Assembly (NCBI GenBank): GCA_030530315.1
Contig: JAUMVG010000001.1
Span: 121,557-185,556, forward strand
Length of the DNA: 64,000 nt
Direction of reading: 5' to 3'
Source of the DNA: Clostridia bacterium
GTDB lineage: Bacteria > Bacillota > Clostridia > Christensenellales > Aristaeellaceae
Shown here: positions 1 through 8,785 of the stretch, piece after piece
Layout: each line of letters opens with the position of its first letter
Numbering within the stretch: position 1 is the stretch's first letter
Position numbers and translations under genes: made by a program
Notes under the pieces: model-generated
The model's database searches: none
Told to the model about the DNA's origin: nothing
The model's input: the letters and a program-made list of their open reading frames with translations, nothing else

Positions 1-65
1 AACCGGCGCACCGCCTCCGCCGCCTGGAGGAAATCACCGGCTGGTTTGACAAGTACGCCAAGTGA
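1..65 (+). CDS. C-terminal end of an S9-type (prolyl oligopeptidase-like) peptidase, partial
   Basis: An open frame enters from the left edge (codons from base 3) and ends at TGA 63-65. The last residues read HRLRRLEEITGWFDKYAK. That tail, an R-rich helix followed by EEI..WF.KY, is typical of the end of S9-family acylaminoacyl/dipeptidyl peptidases, where it follows the catalytic His. Only about 20 residues are visible, so the call rests on the tail alone. The next gene starts 20 bases downstream with its own ribosome binding site, so the two may be co-transcribed. Confidence 0.5.
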   Translation, partial: PAHRLRRLEEITGWFDKYAK

Positions 66-84
66 CCGCAAAGGAGCTGACGCC

Positions 85-714
85 ATGACCCTGTTCAGCA
101 TGTATGACGGGAAACTGATCCGCCTCACCGACGATCAAGGCAACACCTTCACCGGCGTGGCCGACGCCTTTCCGGCGGAGTATGCCCTCCATGAATACGG
201 AAGGGAAGAGGAAGGCATCCAGATCGGGGAGTTTGTGATCTACAGAAGCCAGATCGCGAAGGTTGAAATCCTTCCGACTTACGAGGAAGCCGTGGCTGCC
301 ATCCCGCCCGGCCGCTATCGCCACTTCAAGGGTGGGGAATACGAAGTGATCGCCATCGCCCGCCACTCGGAAACCGAGGAGGCGATGGTGGTCTACCGCG
401 CTCTGTACGGCGATCGTGGGGTGTGGGTCCGCCCTGCCGATATGTGGAATGAGGCCGTGGAGCGGGGCGGAAAGACCTACAGGCGGTTCTACCGTCTGGA
501 TCGCATCGAGCGGGTGGAGAAATACGAGCGGCTGTTTGACGAGGCGGCGTCATCCCATGACCCGGAGCAGCTCCGCCTTCTGGACGCCTACTACACCTCC
601 GGGGAATGGCGGGAGGATTATGAAGCGGATGAAAGAGGCGAATTCCCGCCGGACCTGAAGCGCGGCGTGCTGTCTCAGGATGCGCTGTTTGATCTTTTGG
701 AGAGGACAGAGTAG
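85..714 (+). CDS. DUF1653/DUF4298 domain protein
   Basis: A 209-residue soluble protein of unknown function. The middle (about residues 77-130) carries the DUF1653 pattern GRYRHFKGGEYEVI followed by VVYRALYGDRGVWVRP. The C-terminal 65 residues match DUF4298: an ERLFDE helix, LDAYYTSGEWREDYEADE and LKRGVLSQDALFDLL. Fusion of the two domains in one chain is less common than their separate occurrence. The ATG at 85 is chosen because AAAGGAG lies 8 bases upstream; a TTG at 46 would overlap the upstream gene and has no such site. No signal peptide or membrane segment is seen. The domain calls are firm; the function is unknown. Confidence 0.85.
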   Translation: MTLFSMYDGKLIRLTDDQGNTFTGVADAFPAEYALHEYGREEEGIQIGEFVIYRSQIAKVEILPTYEEAVAAIPPGRYRHFKGGEYEVIAIARHSETEEAMVVYRALYGDRGVWVRPADMWNEAVERGGKTYRRFYRLDRIERVEKYERLFDEAASSHDPEQLRLLDAYYTSGEWREDYEADERGEFPPDLKRGVLSQDALFDLLERTE

Positions 715-909
715 GCCGCATGGGGAGGAAAACCCGATCAATGCGCCCTTTTCTGTGCAGATGAATGAACAGACCACCCTGCCGGCGGCTGCTGTTCGGA
801 CGTAAATTATAAATCTGCATCCCACTGAGTGGGTACAGCATGAATATAACACACTTGGATCGAACAGATCGTCACAGCCCTCGGATGGCAGCGAACAGGA
901 GGTTTGCCG

Positions 910-3828
910 ATGAAGATGGATTTTTTGAACGCGATCCCCTACGTCTGTGAGCGCTGGCAGGAGGTTGCGGAGCAGGCCCCCGACGCTCCCTTCCTGACAG
1001 AAGAGGTATCCGACGCCGGCTATACCCGCCGGCAGGTCGACGAACTGTCCGCCCGCGTCTTCGGCTGGCTTTCGGACAGAGGGATCGGGACGGAGGATTT
1101 CGTGCTGATCCGGCTGCCGAGGGACGCCCGGCCCTTCATCGCCATGCTGGGCGTATGGAAGGCCGGCGCGGCCTTCACCGTGGTCGAGGACAGCTATGCC
1201 CCCGAGCGCGTCGAGGCCATCCGTGAGGACTGCGGCTGCCGCTTGGCCATCGACGAAGCCGCCTGGGCGGAGATCCTGGACACGGCCCCCTTGCCGGGTT
1301 TCAGACGGGCGAACGAACACGACGCCTGCTTTGCCATCTATACCTCCGGCAGCACGGGCAGGCCCAAGGGCGTTTTGCAGGAGTACGGCAAGATCAAGCT
1401 GAACCAGGCCTCCTTTGAGCGGCGGCCCGGGGAACTGGTCGACGCGGCCACGTGTACGGCGCTGGGGGCGCCGCTGAACTTCATCGCGGCGGTAAAGATC
1501 TTCCTGAACGCCCTGTATTCCGGCATGCGGCTGATCGTGCTGACGACAGACACGGCGCGCAACCCCGTCCAGCTCAGGGCGCAGTTCGAACGCTATCAGG
1601 TCAGCATGGCGTTCCTCTCGCCGTCCATGCTGCGGGTCATGTCTGCCGGTCTGCCCGCCAGCCTGAAGACGCTGGTCACCGGCAGCGAGTCGGCCAACGG
1701 CGTCTGGTTTGGGGGCGTGCGCCTCATCAACAACTACGGCATGAGCGAGGCCGGCTTCCACGTGGCGCAGTTCGAGATGGACCGGCGATACGACATCACC
1801 CCCATCGGCAAGCCCGTCCTGGACGACATCCGCATCCGTTTGCTGGACGAAGCCGGGCGGGAGGTCCCGGATGGCGAGGCGGGGGAGATCTGCTTCGACA
1901 ATCCCTTCTTCCGGGGCTACGTCCACCTGCCCGAGGAGACGGCCCGGGTGCTGCGGGGTGGGGTGTTCCACTCCGGCGACATGGGCAGGCGGCTGCCGGA
2001 TGGAAACATCGTGGTCACCGGGCGGCTCAGCACGATGGTGAAGATCAACGGCAACCGCGTGGAGCCCGGCGAGATCGAGGCGGCCATGCGCAATATTCCC
2101 GGGATTCAGAACGCTGCCGTCCGGGACTTCGAGGGCGAGCGGCACCAGGCCTTTCTGTGCGCCTATTACGTCGCGGACGACGACCCGGGCGAGGCGGCGA
2201 TCCGCGCCTATCTGCAGAGGACGCTGCCCCACTATATGATTCCCGCCTTTTTTACCCGGATGGAGGCGATTCCGCTGAACAGCAACGGCAAGGTGGACCG
2301 CTTTGCCCTGCCGAAGCCGGACGTCAACGCGAAGGCGCGGGCCTACGACGCGCCCCGGACACCGGAGGAGGCGGCCATCTGCGGGGCCTTTGAAGCGGTG
2401 CTGCGCGTCGATCGGGTCGGCGCGAACGACGACTTCTTCGAGCTGGGCGGGGATTCCCTGTCCACCGCGCTGGCCGCGGCAGAGCTGGAGGCGCTTCAGG
2501 TGGACTACAGAGACATCTACGCCTGGAAGACGCCCAGGGAGATCGCCGCGCGGCTGTCGGACAAGGGCGAGGCGGACCTGGACGCGCTGAGCCGCGCCGC
2601 CCTCGAGCGGGACCAGTACCTGACGCCCTACCAGACCTACTTCTACGACGCCATGCTGTATTCCCCGACGCAGGACGCCACCAGCAACCCCTTCACCCTG
2701 CGCTTCCCCCGGGAAGCGGTGGAGCCGGAGCGCCTGAAGGCGGCGCTGGAGGCGGTGTTTGCCAACTACGCCCTGTTCAGCACCGTCTGCGGCCACGACG
2801 CGGATGGCGTGCCGGTCCTGCGCCATGTGCCGGGCAGGATCGTCCGCCCGGAGATCCGCACAGCCGACGCGCACACCGTGGACATGCTGATGGCGCTGGT
2901 GAAGCCCTATCGCCTGGACGGGGAGCTGCTGTACCGCTGCGCGATCTGGGCGACGCCGACGCATGTGTTCCTGGACATGGACACCTGCCACATGATCACC
3001 GACGGAACGTGCATGGCCAATTTCATGTCCGAGCTGTTCGCGGCCTACCGGGGCGAGCCGCTGAGGCAGGACCACTACTACTGGTATCTTGAGAGCCAGC
3101 ACAGCCGGCGGATGGCGTTGGAGCACGACGCCGACGCCCGGCTGCTGATGGCGCGGTTCAACCGGGAGGATCACCTGTGCAATCCCATACCCGACCTGCA
3201 TTCCCGGCGCACCGGCAACGGACAGTGCACGAGCCGCACGCCCTGCACCCTGGGCGAGCTGCAGAGGGGCTGCGACGCGCTGGGTACGAGCCTGAACAAG
3301 CTGTTTGTGGCCGCCGCGCTGATCGCGCTGTCCAGGCATGGCGACCGGGACAAGGTCACCGTGGAATGGACCTACAACGGGCGGGACGAGAACTGGAAGC
3401 AGGACCTGGTCGGCATGACCATCGCCTCCGTGCCCGTGGCGGTGGACATGGCGGAAATCCGCGGCCCGCGGGATCTGCTTAAGGAGATCGACGCTCAGAA
3501 CGCGCTGGGCATGCGCTACGCGGACCTGTCCCTGGGCAACAACGGCGTGACGCCGGGCGAGCGGGACCGCATGATCGTGGTATACGAATCCGGGTTTGAC
3601 ATAAGCGCGGCCCTGCCCGAGGGCACGGAGATGTCTGCGGCCTACGATCGGCTGAACGGCGCGTTCACACGGTGCCAGATCATACTGTTCAATACCGGCG
3701 ACCGGGACGCGCCGATGCCTTTCTACATCAACTACGATTCCGAGCTGTATTCCCGGGCCCTGGTTGAACGGCTCTGCAACTGCTACAACGAGGCCATAAT
3801 GTGGATGATTTCGGGAGGAGAGCAATGA
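910..3828 (+). CDS. NRPS-like protein: adenylation, carrier and condensation-like domains
   Basis: A 972-residue single-module enzyme expected to activate a carboxylic acid as an adenylate, load it on a phosphopantetheine arm and transfer it in a condensation step. Adenylation motifs are visible: YTSGSTGRPKG (about residue 142), NNYGMSEAG (about 273), HSGDMG (about 354) and NSNGKVDR (about 457). A carrier domain follows, with FFELGGDSLS and the modified Ser near 515. The last 400 residues resemble a condensation domain whose active-site motif reads CHMITDG (about 692), so the catalytic second His is kept and the first His is Cys. The position expected to hold the alpha-amino-binding Asp appears to be Phe, which suggests a substrate other than an ordinary alpha-amino acid (inference). 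ATG 910 is preceded by AGGAGG. The stop overlaps the start of the GH3 gene, so the two are translationally coupled. No thioesterase or reductase domain is present. Confidence 0.88.
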   Translation: MKMDFLNAIPYVCERWQEVAEQAPDAPFLTEEVSDAGYTRRQVDELSARVFGWLSDRGIGTEDFVLIRLPRDARPFIAMLGVWKAGAAFTVVEDSYAPERVEAIREDCGCRLAIDEAAWAEILDTAPLPGFRRANEHDACFAIYTSGSTGRPKGVLQEYGKIKLNQASFERRPGELVDAATCTALGAPLNFIAAVKIFLNALYSGMRLIVLTTDTARNPVQLRAQFERYQVSMAFLSPSMLRVMSAGLPASLKTLVTGSESANGVWFGGVRLINNYGMSEAGFHVAQFEMDRRYDITPIGKPVLDDIRIRLLDEAGREVPDGEAGEICFDNPFFRGYVHLPEETARVLRGGVFHSGDMGRRLPDGNIVVTGRLSTMVKINGNRVEPGEIEAAMRNIPGIQNAAVRDFEGERHQAFLCAYYVADDDPGEAAIRAYLQRTLPHYMIPAFFTRMEAIPLNSNGKVDRFALPKPDVNAKARAYDAPRTPEEAAICGAFEAVLRVDRVGANDDFFELGGDSLSTALAAAELEALQVDYRDIYAWKTPREIAARLSDKGEADLDALSRAALERDQYLTPYQTYFYDAMLYSPTQDATSNPFTLRFPREAVEPERLKAALEAVFANYALFSTVCGHDADGVPVLRHVPGRIVRPEIRTADAHTVDMLMALVKPYRLDGELLYRCAIWATPTHVFLDMDTCHMITDGTCMANFMSELFAAYRGEPLRQDHYYWYLESQHSRRMALEHDADARLLMARFNREDHLCNPIPDLHSRRTGNGQCTSRTPCTLGELQRGCDALGTSLNKLFVAAALIALSRHGDRDKVTVEWTYNGRDENWKQDLVGMTIASVPVAVDMAEIRGPRDLLKEIDAQNALGMRYADLSLGNNGVTPGERDRMIVVYESGFDISAALPEGTEMSAAYDRLNGAFTRCQIILFNTGDRDAPMPFYINYDSELYSRALVERLCNCYNEAIMWMISGGEQ

Positions 3829-5498
3829 GCAGCGATGTCATGGGAAGGTATATCGCCGAGGGCGCCCGGGTGCTGGAGCGGATGGAGCGGGACAGCCTGC
3901 GCGGAAACGCGGTCAGCCAGGAATTGCTGATGCGGCTGGTCCGGGAGAACCAGGACACCGAATACGGCCGGAAGTACGGCTTTCGGGACATTCATTCCTA
4001 TGCCGATTACGCCGCGAGGGTGCCGCTTTCAAGCTATGAGGACTACGAGCCGTACATCGAGCGGATGCTCTGCTTCAACGAGAAGAACCTGCTCACGGCC
4101 GACGAGGTGGCCTATTACGCCCACACCTCCGGCACCACCGGGGCCTCAAAGATGATCCCCTGCACCCGGCGGGCGCTGGACGTATTCTTCACCGCGGGCT
4201 ATGAGCGTGTGTTCGCCCTGTGCGACGCGGTCTGCCGGGAGCGGACCGGCGAGGGCATGCCGGCGTGCAAGGGGATCACGATGATGGAATCGCGCACCGG
4301 CTACACGACCTTCGGGGTGGCCCATGGCGCCATTTCGGAAACCGTGCTCGTTCCGGGGGACACCGGGGGCTATGTCGCCCTGCCGGAGGAGCTGATCTAT
4401 CCCACCTCGGATTTCGACCGGCGCCACCTGAAGATGCTGTTTGCGCTTCGGGAGCGCAGGCTGAGCTTCATCATGTGCAGCTTCGCGCCGTTTTTGTACG
4501 ACATGATCACCTATCTGCGCCGGAACTGGGCCACGCTGTGCGACGATATCGGGACCGGCCGCATCAATCCGGAGATCACCGTGGATCCGGCGCTCAGGAA
4601 GAAGCTGGAGGCGCGCATGGCCCCCGACCCGGAGCGGGCGGCGCAGATCCGGGCCATCATGGCCGCTCATGAGGACGAGGTATTCGTGCCGCTGCTGTGG
4701 CCGGACCTGCGGCTGATCGCCACCATCGGATCGGCGGCCTTCGCCCCGTGCCTCGAGAAGCTGCGCCAGTCCTTCGGGCCGGACATCCCGGTGGATTACC
4801 TGGGCTATGTCTCCTCCGAAGCGACCATCGGGACGGTGCTTCGGGAAAACGAGGGGGAATACATGCTGCTGCCCTGGGGCGGGTTCTACGAATTCATCCC
4901 CATGGAGGAGGGCGCGCCGGATACACCTCTGCTGATGGATCAGCTGGAGGTGGGGAAGGAGTACGAGATCATCGTCACCAACCTGTCCGGCTTCTATCGC
5001 TATCGCCTGGGCGATGTGGTCAGGGTGACCGGCTATCACAACGAATGCCCGATGCTCGTCTGCGCCTACCGAAAGAGCCAGCTGATCAGCATGTACGGCG
5101 AAAAGGTGACGGAGACCGCGCTGCAAACCGCGGTGGAGGCCATGGCGAAGGAGTCCGGCACGGCGGCGCTGGAATACAGCGTCTACGCCGACGCCGAGAC
5201 CGATCCGGGGCACTACATCGTGCTGCTGGAGAGCGACCGGGAGGTCAGGCCGGAGGAATGGCCCCGGTATTCCGAGATCCTCGACCGCAGGCTGTGCGAG
5301 GTCCATGATTCTTATCGGCAGAAGATCCGGCAGAAGATCATGCGCCCCCTGGAGGTCCGATTCGTCCAGCCCCAGACCTATGCCCTGTACCGGGATCTGA
5401 AGATAATGGGCGGCGCGTCCCCGAACCAGATCAAGCCCGTTCACGTCATTGCCAACGCCTGGCTGAAGCGATTTTTCTTTGGGCTGCTGCAGAAATAG
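3825..5498 (+). CDS. GH3 auxin-responsive promoter family protein (acyl-adenylating amido synthetase-like)
   Basis: A 557-residue member of the GH3 superfamily, whose plant members conjugate amino acids to acyl-adenylates such as jasmonate and auxin. Visible hallmarks are the ATP-binding loop HTSGTTGASKMIP (about residues 99-111), the central YLGYVSSEATIG (about 324) and SGFYRYRLGDVVRVTGY (about 388-404). Its length is near that of the family. ATG 3825 overlaps the TGA of the NRPS-like gene (ATGA) and has GGAGGAG upstream; an in-frame ATG at 3801 lies inside the previous gene and is less likely. Coupling to an adenylation-carrier-condensation protein suggests the two act in turn on one small product. 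Bacterial GH3 proteins are mostly uncharacterised, so substrate and product are unknown. Confidence 0.85.
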   Translation: MSSDVMGRYIAEGARVLERMERDSLRGNAVSQELLMRLVRENQDTEYGRKYGFRDIHSYADYAARVPLSSYEDYEPYIERMLCFNEKNLLTADEVAYYAHTSGTTGASKMIPCTRRALDVFFTAGYERVFALCDAVCRERTGEGMPACKGITMMESRTGYTTFGVAHGAISETVLVPGDTGGYVALPEELIYPTSDFDRRHLKMLFALRERRLSFIMCSFAPFLYDMITYLRRNWATLCDDIGTGRINPEITVDPALRKKLEARMAPDPERAAQIRAIMAAHEDEVFVPLLWPDLRLIATIGSAAFAPCLEKLRQSFGPDIPVDYLGYVSSEATIGTVLRENEGEYMLLPWGGFYEFIPMEEGAPDTPLLMDQLEVGKEYEIIVTNLSGFYRYRLGDVVRVTGYHNECPMLVCAYRKSQLISMYGEKVTETALQTAVEAMAKESGTAALEYSVYADAETDPGHYIVLLESDREVRPEEWPRYSEILDRRLCEVHDSYRQKIRQKIMRPLEVRFVQPQTYALYRDLKIMGGASPNQIKPVHVIANAWLKRFFFGLLQK

Positions 5499-5670
5499 CG
5501 CCGCCAAAGTCAAACCGGCCGCCCCGGATCGCGCGCCAGGGGTTTCGACTGGCAGGGAACGGGACGCGGCAGCTGATCGGACAATGGATTCCGCATTTTT
5601 CACCGGATGATCAGATCCCCCACGGGATTTGGACGATCATCCTCAATTGCCAGACAGAGAGGTGCATTTT

Positions 5671-6546
5671 ATGAAGCGGGAAGAATTTGAGGCTCTTTTG
5701 AAGCGGGGCAAGCTGCTGCTGGACGGGGCGACGGGCTCCCAGCTGCGCGCCCGGGGCATGCCGGTGGGCGTCTGCACGGAGCTGTGGGCCTACGAGCACC
5801 CGGAGACGGTGATCGAGCTGCAGCGGGCCTATGTGGACGCCGGCAGCGACGTCCTCATGGCGCCGACCTTCTCGGCCAACCGCATCGGCCTTGAGATGCA
5901 CGGCCTCGCGGACCGACTGGCGGAGCTGAACGCGGGCCTGGTGGCGATTTCCCGCCGGGCGGCGGAGGGCCGCGCGCTGGTGGCGGGGGACTTTGCCACC
6001 ACGGGCAAACCGCTGGAGCCCATTGGTCCGCTGAGCTACCACGCGCTGCTGGACGTGTACCGGGAGCAGATCGAGGCCGTCGTCGCGGCAGGCGTGGACT
6101 ACCTCGCCGCGGAGACGATGCTGGGCATCGACGAGTGCGCCTGCTTCGTGGAGGCGGCCCATTCGGTGTGCGATCTTCCCGTGACGTGCACGCTGACCAT
6201 GGAGGCCGACGGACACCTGCTGTTTGGCGGCAACGTGGTGGAGGCGGTGGAGACGCTCCAGGCCCTCGGCGTCAGCGCCGTGGGGCTGAACTGCTCCGTG
6301 GGGCCGGACCAGCTGGAGAGCGTGGTGCGGTCCATGAAGGCGGTGGCCGAGGTGCCCATCATCGCAAAGCCCAACGCGGGCCTGCCGGTGATGGACGAGA
6401 AGGGCGTGGCCCACTACAGCATGACGCCGGAGGCCTTCGCCGCGTCGATGGTTCGGCTGTCGGAGGCCGGCGCGGACATCCTGGGCGGCTGCTGCGGCAC
6501 CGGCCCGGAGTACATCTCCGCGCTGAAGCGCGCCGTTCGAGTGTGA
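5671..6546 (+). CDS. Homocysteine S-methyltransferase domain protein
   Basis: A 291-residue single-domain homocysteine methyltransferase that would transfer a methyl group to homocysteine to give methionine. The N-terminus LLDGATGSQLRARG is the family's barrel start. The zinc-thiolate ligands are seen as GLNCSVGP (about residue 209) and GGCCGTGPE (about 271). The protein lacks the pterin-binding, cobalamin and reactivation domains of full MetH. It therefore either uses a small methyl donor such as S-methylmethionine or betaine, or works with separately encoded modules; the sequence does not decide. ATG 5671 follows AGAGAGG at 5656-5662. It is read with its neighbours but separated from them by over 100 bases on each side, with no clear operon partner. 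Confidence 0.88.
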   Translation: MKREEFEALLKRGKLLLDGATGSQLRARGMPVGVCTELWAYEHPETVIELQRAYVDAGSDVLMAPTFSANRIGLEMHGLADRLAELNAGLVAISRRAAEGRALVAGDFATTGKPLEPIGPLSYHALLDVYREQIEAVVAAGVDYLAAETMLGIDECACFVEAAHSVCDLPVTCTLTMEADGHLLFGGNVVEAVETLQALGVSAVGLNCSVGPDQLESVVRSMKAVAEVPIIAKPNAGLPVMDEKGVAHYSMTPEAFAASMVRLSEAGADILGGCCGTGPEYISALKRAVRV

Positions 6547-6658
6547 GAGAGCCGTTCCACGCGTCGTGTTGACCTCATACGCCATCCGTCGACAATCGAT
6601 TTGGATTTGCGCATAAGCTGCCTTGCCTTTGGACACACTGAGTTTGGAGGTGAGGAAC

Positions 6659-6832
6659 ATGAGTCCCAAAGAGCTTCAGTATATCGAGGACGCGCTCGGA
6701 CACGAGCAATTCCTGAAGAGCCAGTGCCAGCAGGCGGTGAGCCAGCTGACCGACCCTGAACTGAAAAACTGCGTGAACCAGATGCTGGCCAAGCACAACG
6801 AGCTGTTCGGCCGCTTCTATCGACTGGTGTGA
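6659..6832 (+). CDS. Small spore-coat (CotF-like) protein
   Basis: A 57-residue, mostly helical protein, MSPKELQYIEDALGHEQF onward, with the Gln-rich helix and a conserved NELFGRFYRLV end. Clostridia often encode such short helical coat-associated proteins next to a CotF-family gene, which is the case here: the next gene starts 14 bases downstream. ATG 6659 is preceded by GGAGG at 6646-6650. An in-frame start at 6623 lacks a ribosome binding site. No Cys and no signal peptide are present, which fits assembly from the mother-cell cytoplasm. The coat role is inferred from similarity and pairing. Confidence 0.7.
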   Translation: MSPKELQYIEDALGHEQFLKSQCQQAVSQLTDPELKNCVNQMLAKHNELFGRFYRLV

Positions 6833-6846
6833 GGGGAGTGACGACG

Positions 6847-7095
6847 ATGAACGACCAGATGATCATGGAAAATATCCTGCTGACCACGAAGGGCGTGTGC
6901 GACCTGTATATGCACGGAACCATCGAGTCCGGCACCCAGAACGTGCAGCAGGCCTTCGATTCCGCGCTGAACGACAGCCTGTGCATGCAGAGCGACATCT
7001 ATGCCAAGATGGCCTCGAAGGGCTGGTATCCCACCCAGCAGGCAGAGCAGCAGCAGATCGACCAGGTCCGGCAGAAGTATTCCGGACAGGCTTGA
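6847..7095 (+). CDS. Spore coat protein, CotF family
   Basis: An 82-residue helical protein that carries the CotF-domain pattern: a long N-terminal helix, repeated A/S-rich segments and the family's closing motif MASKGWYPTQQAE. CotF-type proteins are structural components of the spore coat. ATG 6847 has GAGGGGAG 9 bases upstream. The gene follows the small coat protein at 6659-6832 and ends in a terminator at 7118-7144, so the two make a short coat operon. I saw no clear sigma-E or sigma-K promoter upstream of the pair. Confidence 0.82.
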   Translation: MNDQMIMENILLTTKGVCDLYMHGTIESGTQNVQQAFDSALNDSLCMQSDIYAKMASKGWYPTQQAEQQQIDQVRQKYSGQA

Positions 7096-7117
7096 AACTG
7101 CATATTATGCAATTTCA

Positions 7118-7144
7118 GGGCCCCGCGCAGGCGGGGTCCTTTTG
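7118..7144 (+). terminator. Rho-independent terminator after the coat operon
   Basis: Stem GGGCCCCGC / GCGGGGTCC (7118-7126 / 7131-7139, one G-U pair), 4-base loop, followed by a run of five T. It sits 22 bases after the CotF-like stop codon. Confidence 0.85.
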
Positions 7145-7397
7145 TATGGAATGATGCATATTCGAAACGGTCAAAATGCAGCAATTGGGGAAAATGGGCC
7201 GCATGCAAAGGGAGAAATGCTTCATGTAGAGATATAACTTGCATTTTTTTGCCCTTAAATATAGCCTATCCTTCACGCAAAAAACATGGAAAGGGCTTTA
7301 CAATCTGCATATTCTTGTGGTAGATTGTAAATAGAAGAGTCCACCCGCCCGGTGCGGGGCAGACGGCGTCTCCCGCCGGAGGATAGGAGGAAGCGAT

Positions 7398-8690
7398 ATG
7401 AAGCCTTACATTGAAATGACTGCCGGGGAACTGGAGCAGGAGCTCGCGTCCCTCAAGGCGGAATACAAGCGCATGCAGGGACTGGGCATGCACCTGAACA
7501 TGAGCCGCGGCGTGCCCTGCCAGGAGCAGCTGGACCTGTCCATGGGCATGATGGACGTGCTGGATTCCAGCTCCGACCTGACCTGTGAGGACGGCACCGA
7601 CTGCCGCAACTACGGCCAGCTGACGGGCATCGAGGAGGCCCGGGAGCTGCTGGGCGACATGATGGAAAACAATCCCAAGGACATCATCATCTACGGCAAC
7701 TCGTCGCTGAACGTGATGTTCGACACCGTCAGCCGCTGCTGGACCCACGGCGTGATGGGCGGGACGCCCTGGTGCCGCCTGCCGGTGGTCAAGTTCCTGT
7801 GTCCGGTGCCCGGCTATGACCGCCACTTCGCCATCACCGAGTACTTCGGCATCGAGATGATCCCCGTGCCCATGACGCCCACCGGCCCCGACATGGACCT
7901 GGTGGAGAAGCTGGTGCGCGAGGACGAGGCCATCAAGGGCATCTGGTGCGTGCCCAAGTACTCCAACCCCCAGGGCATCTCCTATTCGGATGAGACGGTG
8001 CGCCGCTTCGCCCGGCTGGAGCCCGCGGCCTCCGATTTCCGCATCTTCTGGGACAATGCCTACGGCATGCACCACCTGTACGACGATCGCCAGGACTACC
8101 TGATCGAGATCCTGGCCGAGTGCAAGCGGGCGGGCAACCCGGACCTGGTGTACAAGTTTTCCTCCACCTCGAAGATCACCTTCCCCGGCAGCGGCATCGC
8201 CGCGCTGGCCACCAGCCCCAACAACATGGAGGACATCGTGGGCTACCTGCGCCGCCAGACCATCGGCCACGACAAGGTGAACCAGCTGCGCCACGTGCGC
8301 TTCTTCGGCGACATCCACGGCATGGTGGAGCACATGCGCAAGCACGCGGACATCATTCGCCCGAAGTTCGAGCTGGTGGAGGCCGCGCTGGAGCACGACC
8401 TGGGCGGCCTGGGCGTCGGCACCTGGACCAATCCCCTGGGCGGCTACTTCATCATGTTTGACTCTCTGCCCGGCTGCGCCAAGGACATCGTGGCCCGCTG
8501 CAAGAAGGCGGGCGTGGTGATGACCCCCGCCGGCGCCACCTGGCCCCACGGCAAAGACCCCAACGACTCCAACATCCGCATTGCGCCGACCTATCCCAGC
8601 CTTGCGGACCTCAAAAACGCCATCGACATCTTCACGCTGTGCGTGCGCATCTCCAGCATCAAGAAACTGTTGGCGGAGAAGCAGGCATAG
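7398..8690 (+). CDS. PLP-dependent aminotransferase, class I (aspartate aminotransferase-like, PF12897 type)
   Basis: A 430-residue fold-type I aminotransferase of the divergent subgroup first grouped with MocR-like domains, expected to move an amino group between an amino acid and a 2-oxo acid. The pyridoxal-binding Lys lies in SSTSKITFPGSG (about residue 257-268). The cofactor-facing segments IYGNSSLNVMFD (about 97) and IFWDNAYGMHH (about 215) and the closing SNIRIAPTYPS (about 393) fit the family. ATG 7398 follows AGGAGG at 7387-7392. The gene stands alone between a terminator at 7118-7144 and a 40-bp palindrome at 8711-8750. A weak promoter (TTTACA at 7297, TAGATT at 7321) may drive it. 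The amino donor cannot be told from sequence; aspartate is common in this subgroup. Confidence 0.87.
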   Translation: MKPYIEMTAGELEQELASLKAEYKRMQGLGMHLNMSRGVPCQEQLDLSMGMMDVLDSSSDLTCEDGTDCRNYGQLTGIEEARELLGDMMENNPKDIIIYGNSSLNVMFDTVSRCWTHGVMGGTPWCRLPVVKFLCPVPGYDRHFAITEYFGIEMIPVPMTPTGPDMDLVEKLVREDEAIKGIWCVPKYSNPQGISYSDETVRRFARLEPAASDFRIFWDNAYGMHHLYDDRQDYLIEILAECKRAGNPDLVYKFSSTSKITFPGSGIAALATSPNNMEDIVGYLRRQTIGHDKVNQLRHVRFFGDIHGMVEHMRKHADIIRPKFELVEAALEHDLGGLGVGTWTNPLGGYFIMFDSLPGCAKDIVARCKKAGVVMTPAGATWPHGKDPNDSNIRIAPTYPSLADLKNAIDIFTLCVRISSIKKLLAEKQA

Positions 8691-8710
8691 GATAAACCGA
8701 ACAGGACAAG

Positions 8711-8750
8711 CGAGCCGCCGGGGCGTCGATCGACGCCCCGGCGGCTCGCG
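8711..8750. terminator. Perfect 40-bp palindrome between convergent genes
   Basis: The 20 bases at 8711-8730 are the exact reverse complement of 8731-8750, with no loop bases. It lies 21 bases after the aminotransferase stop and ahead of a convergent minus-strand gene. It probably acts as a strong hairpin terminator or 3'-end stabiliser, although no U-run follows on either strand. Confidence 0.6.
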
Positions 8751-8785
8751 CTATAGAGACAGGTCTGTGTGGCAAAGCAGGGGAT

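Noticed and set aside
550-3825. A 1091-codon open frame on the minus strand over the NRPS-like gene
   Set aside because: It is the antisense shadow of a GC-rich gene: Arg/Gly/His/Val-rich, no domain, no ribosome binding site. The plus-strand frame has clear adenylation, carrier and condensation motifs.
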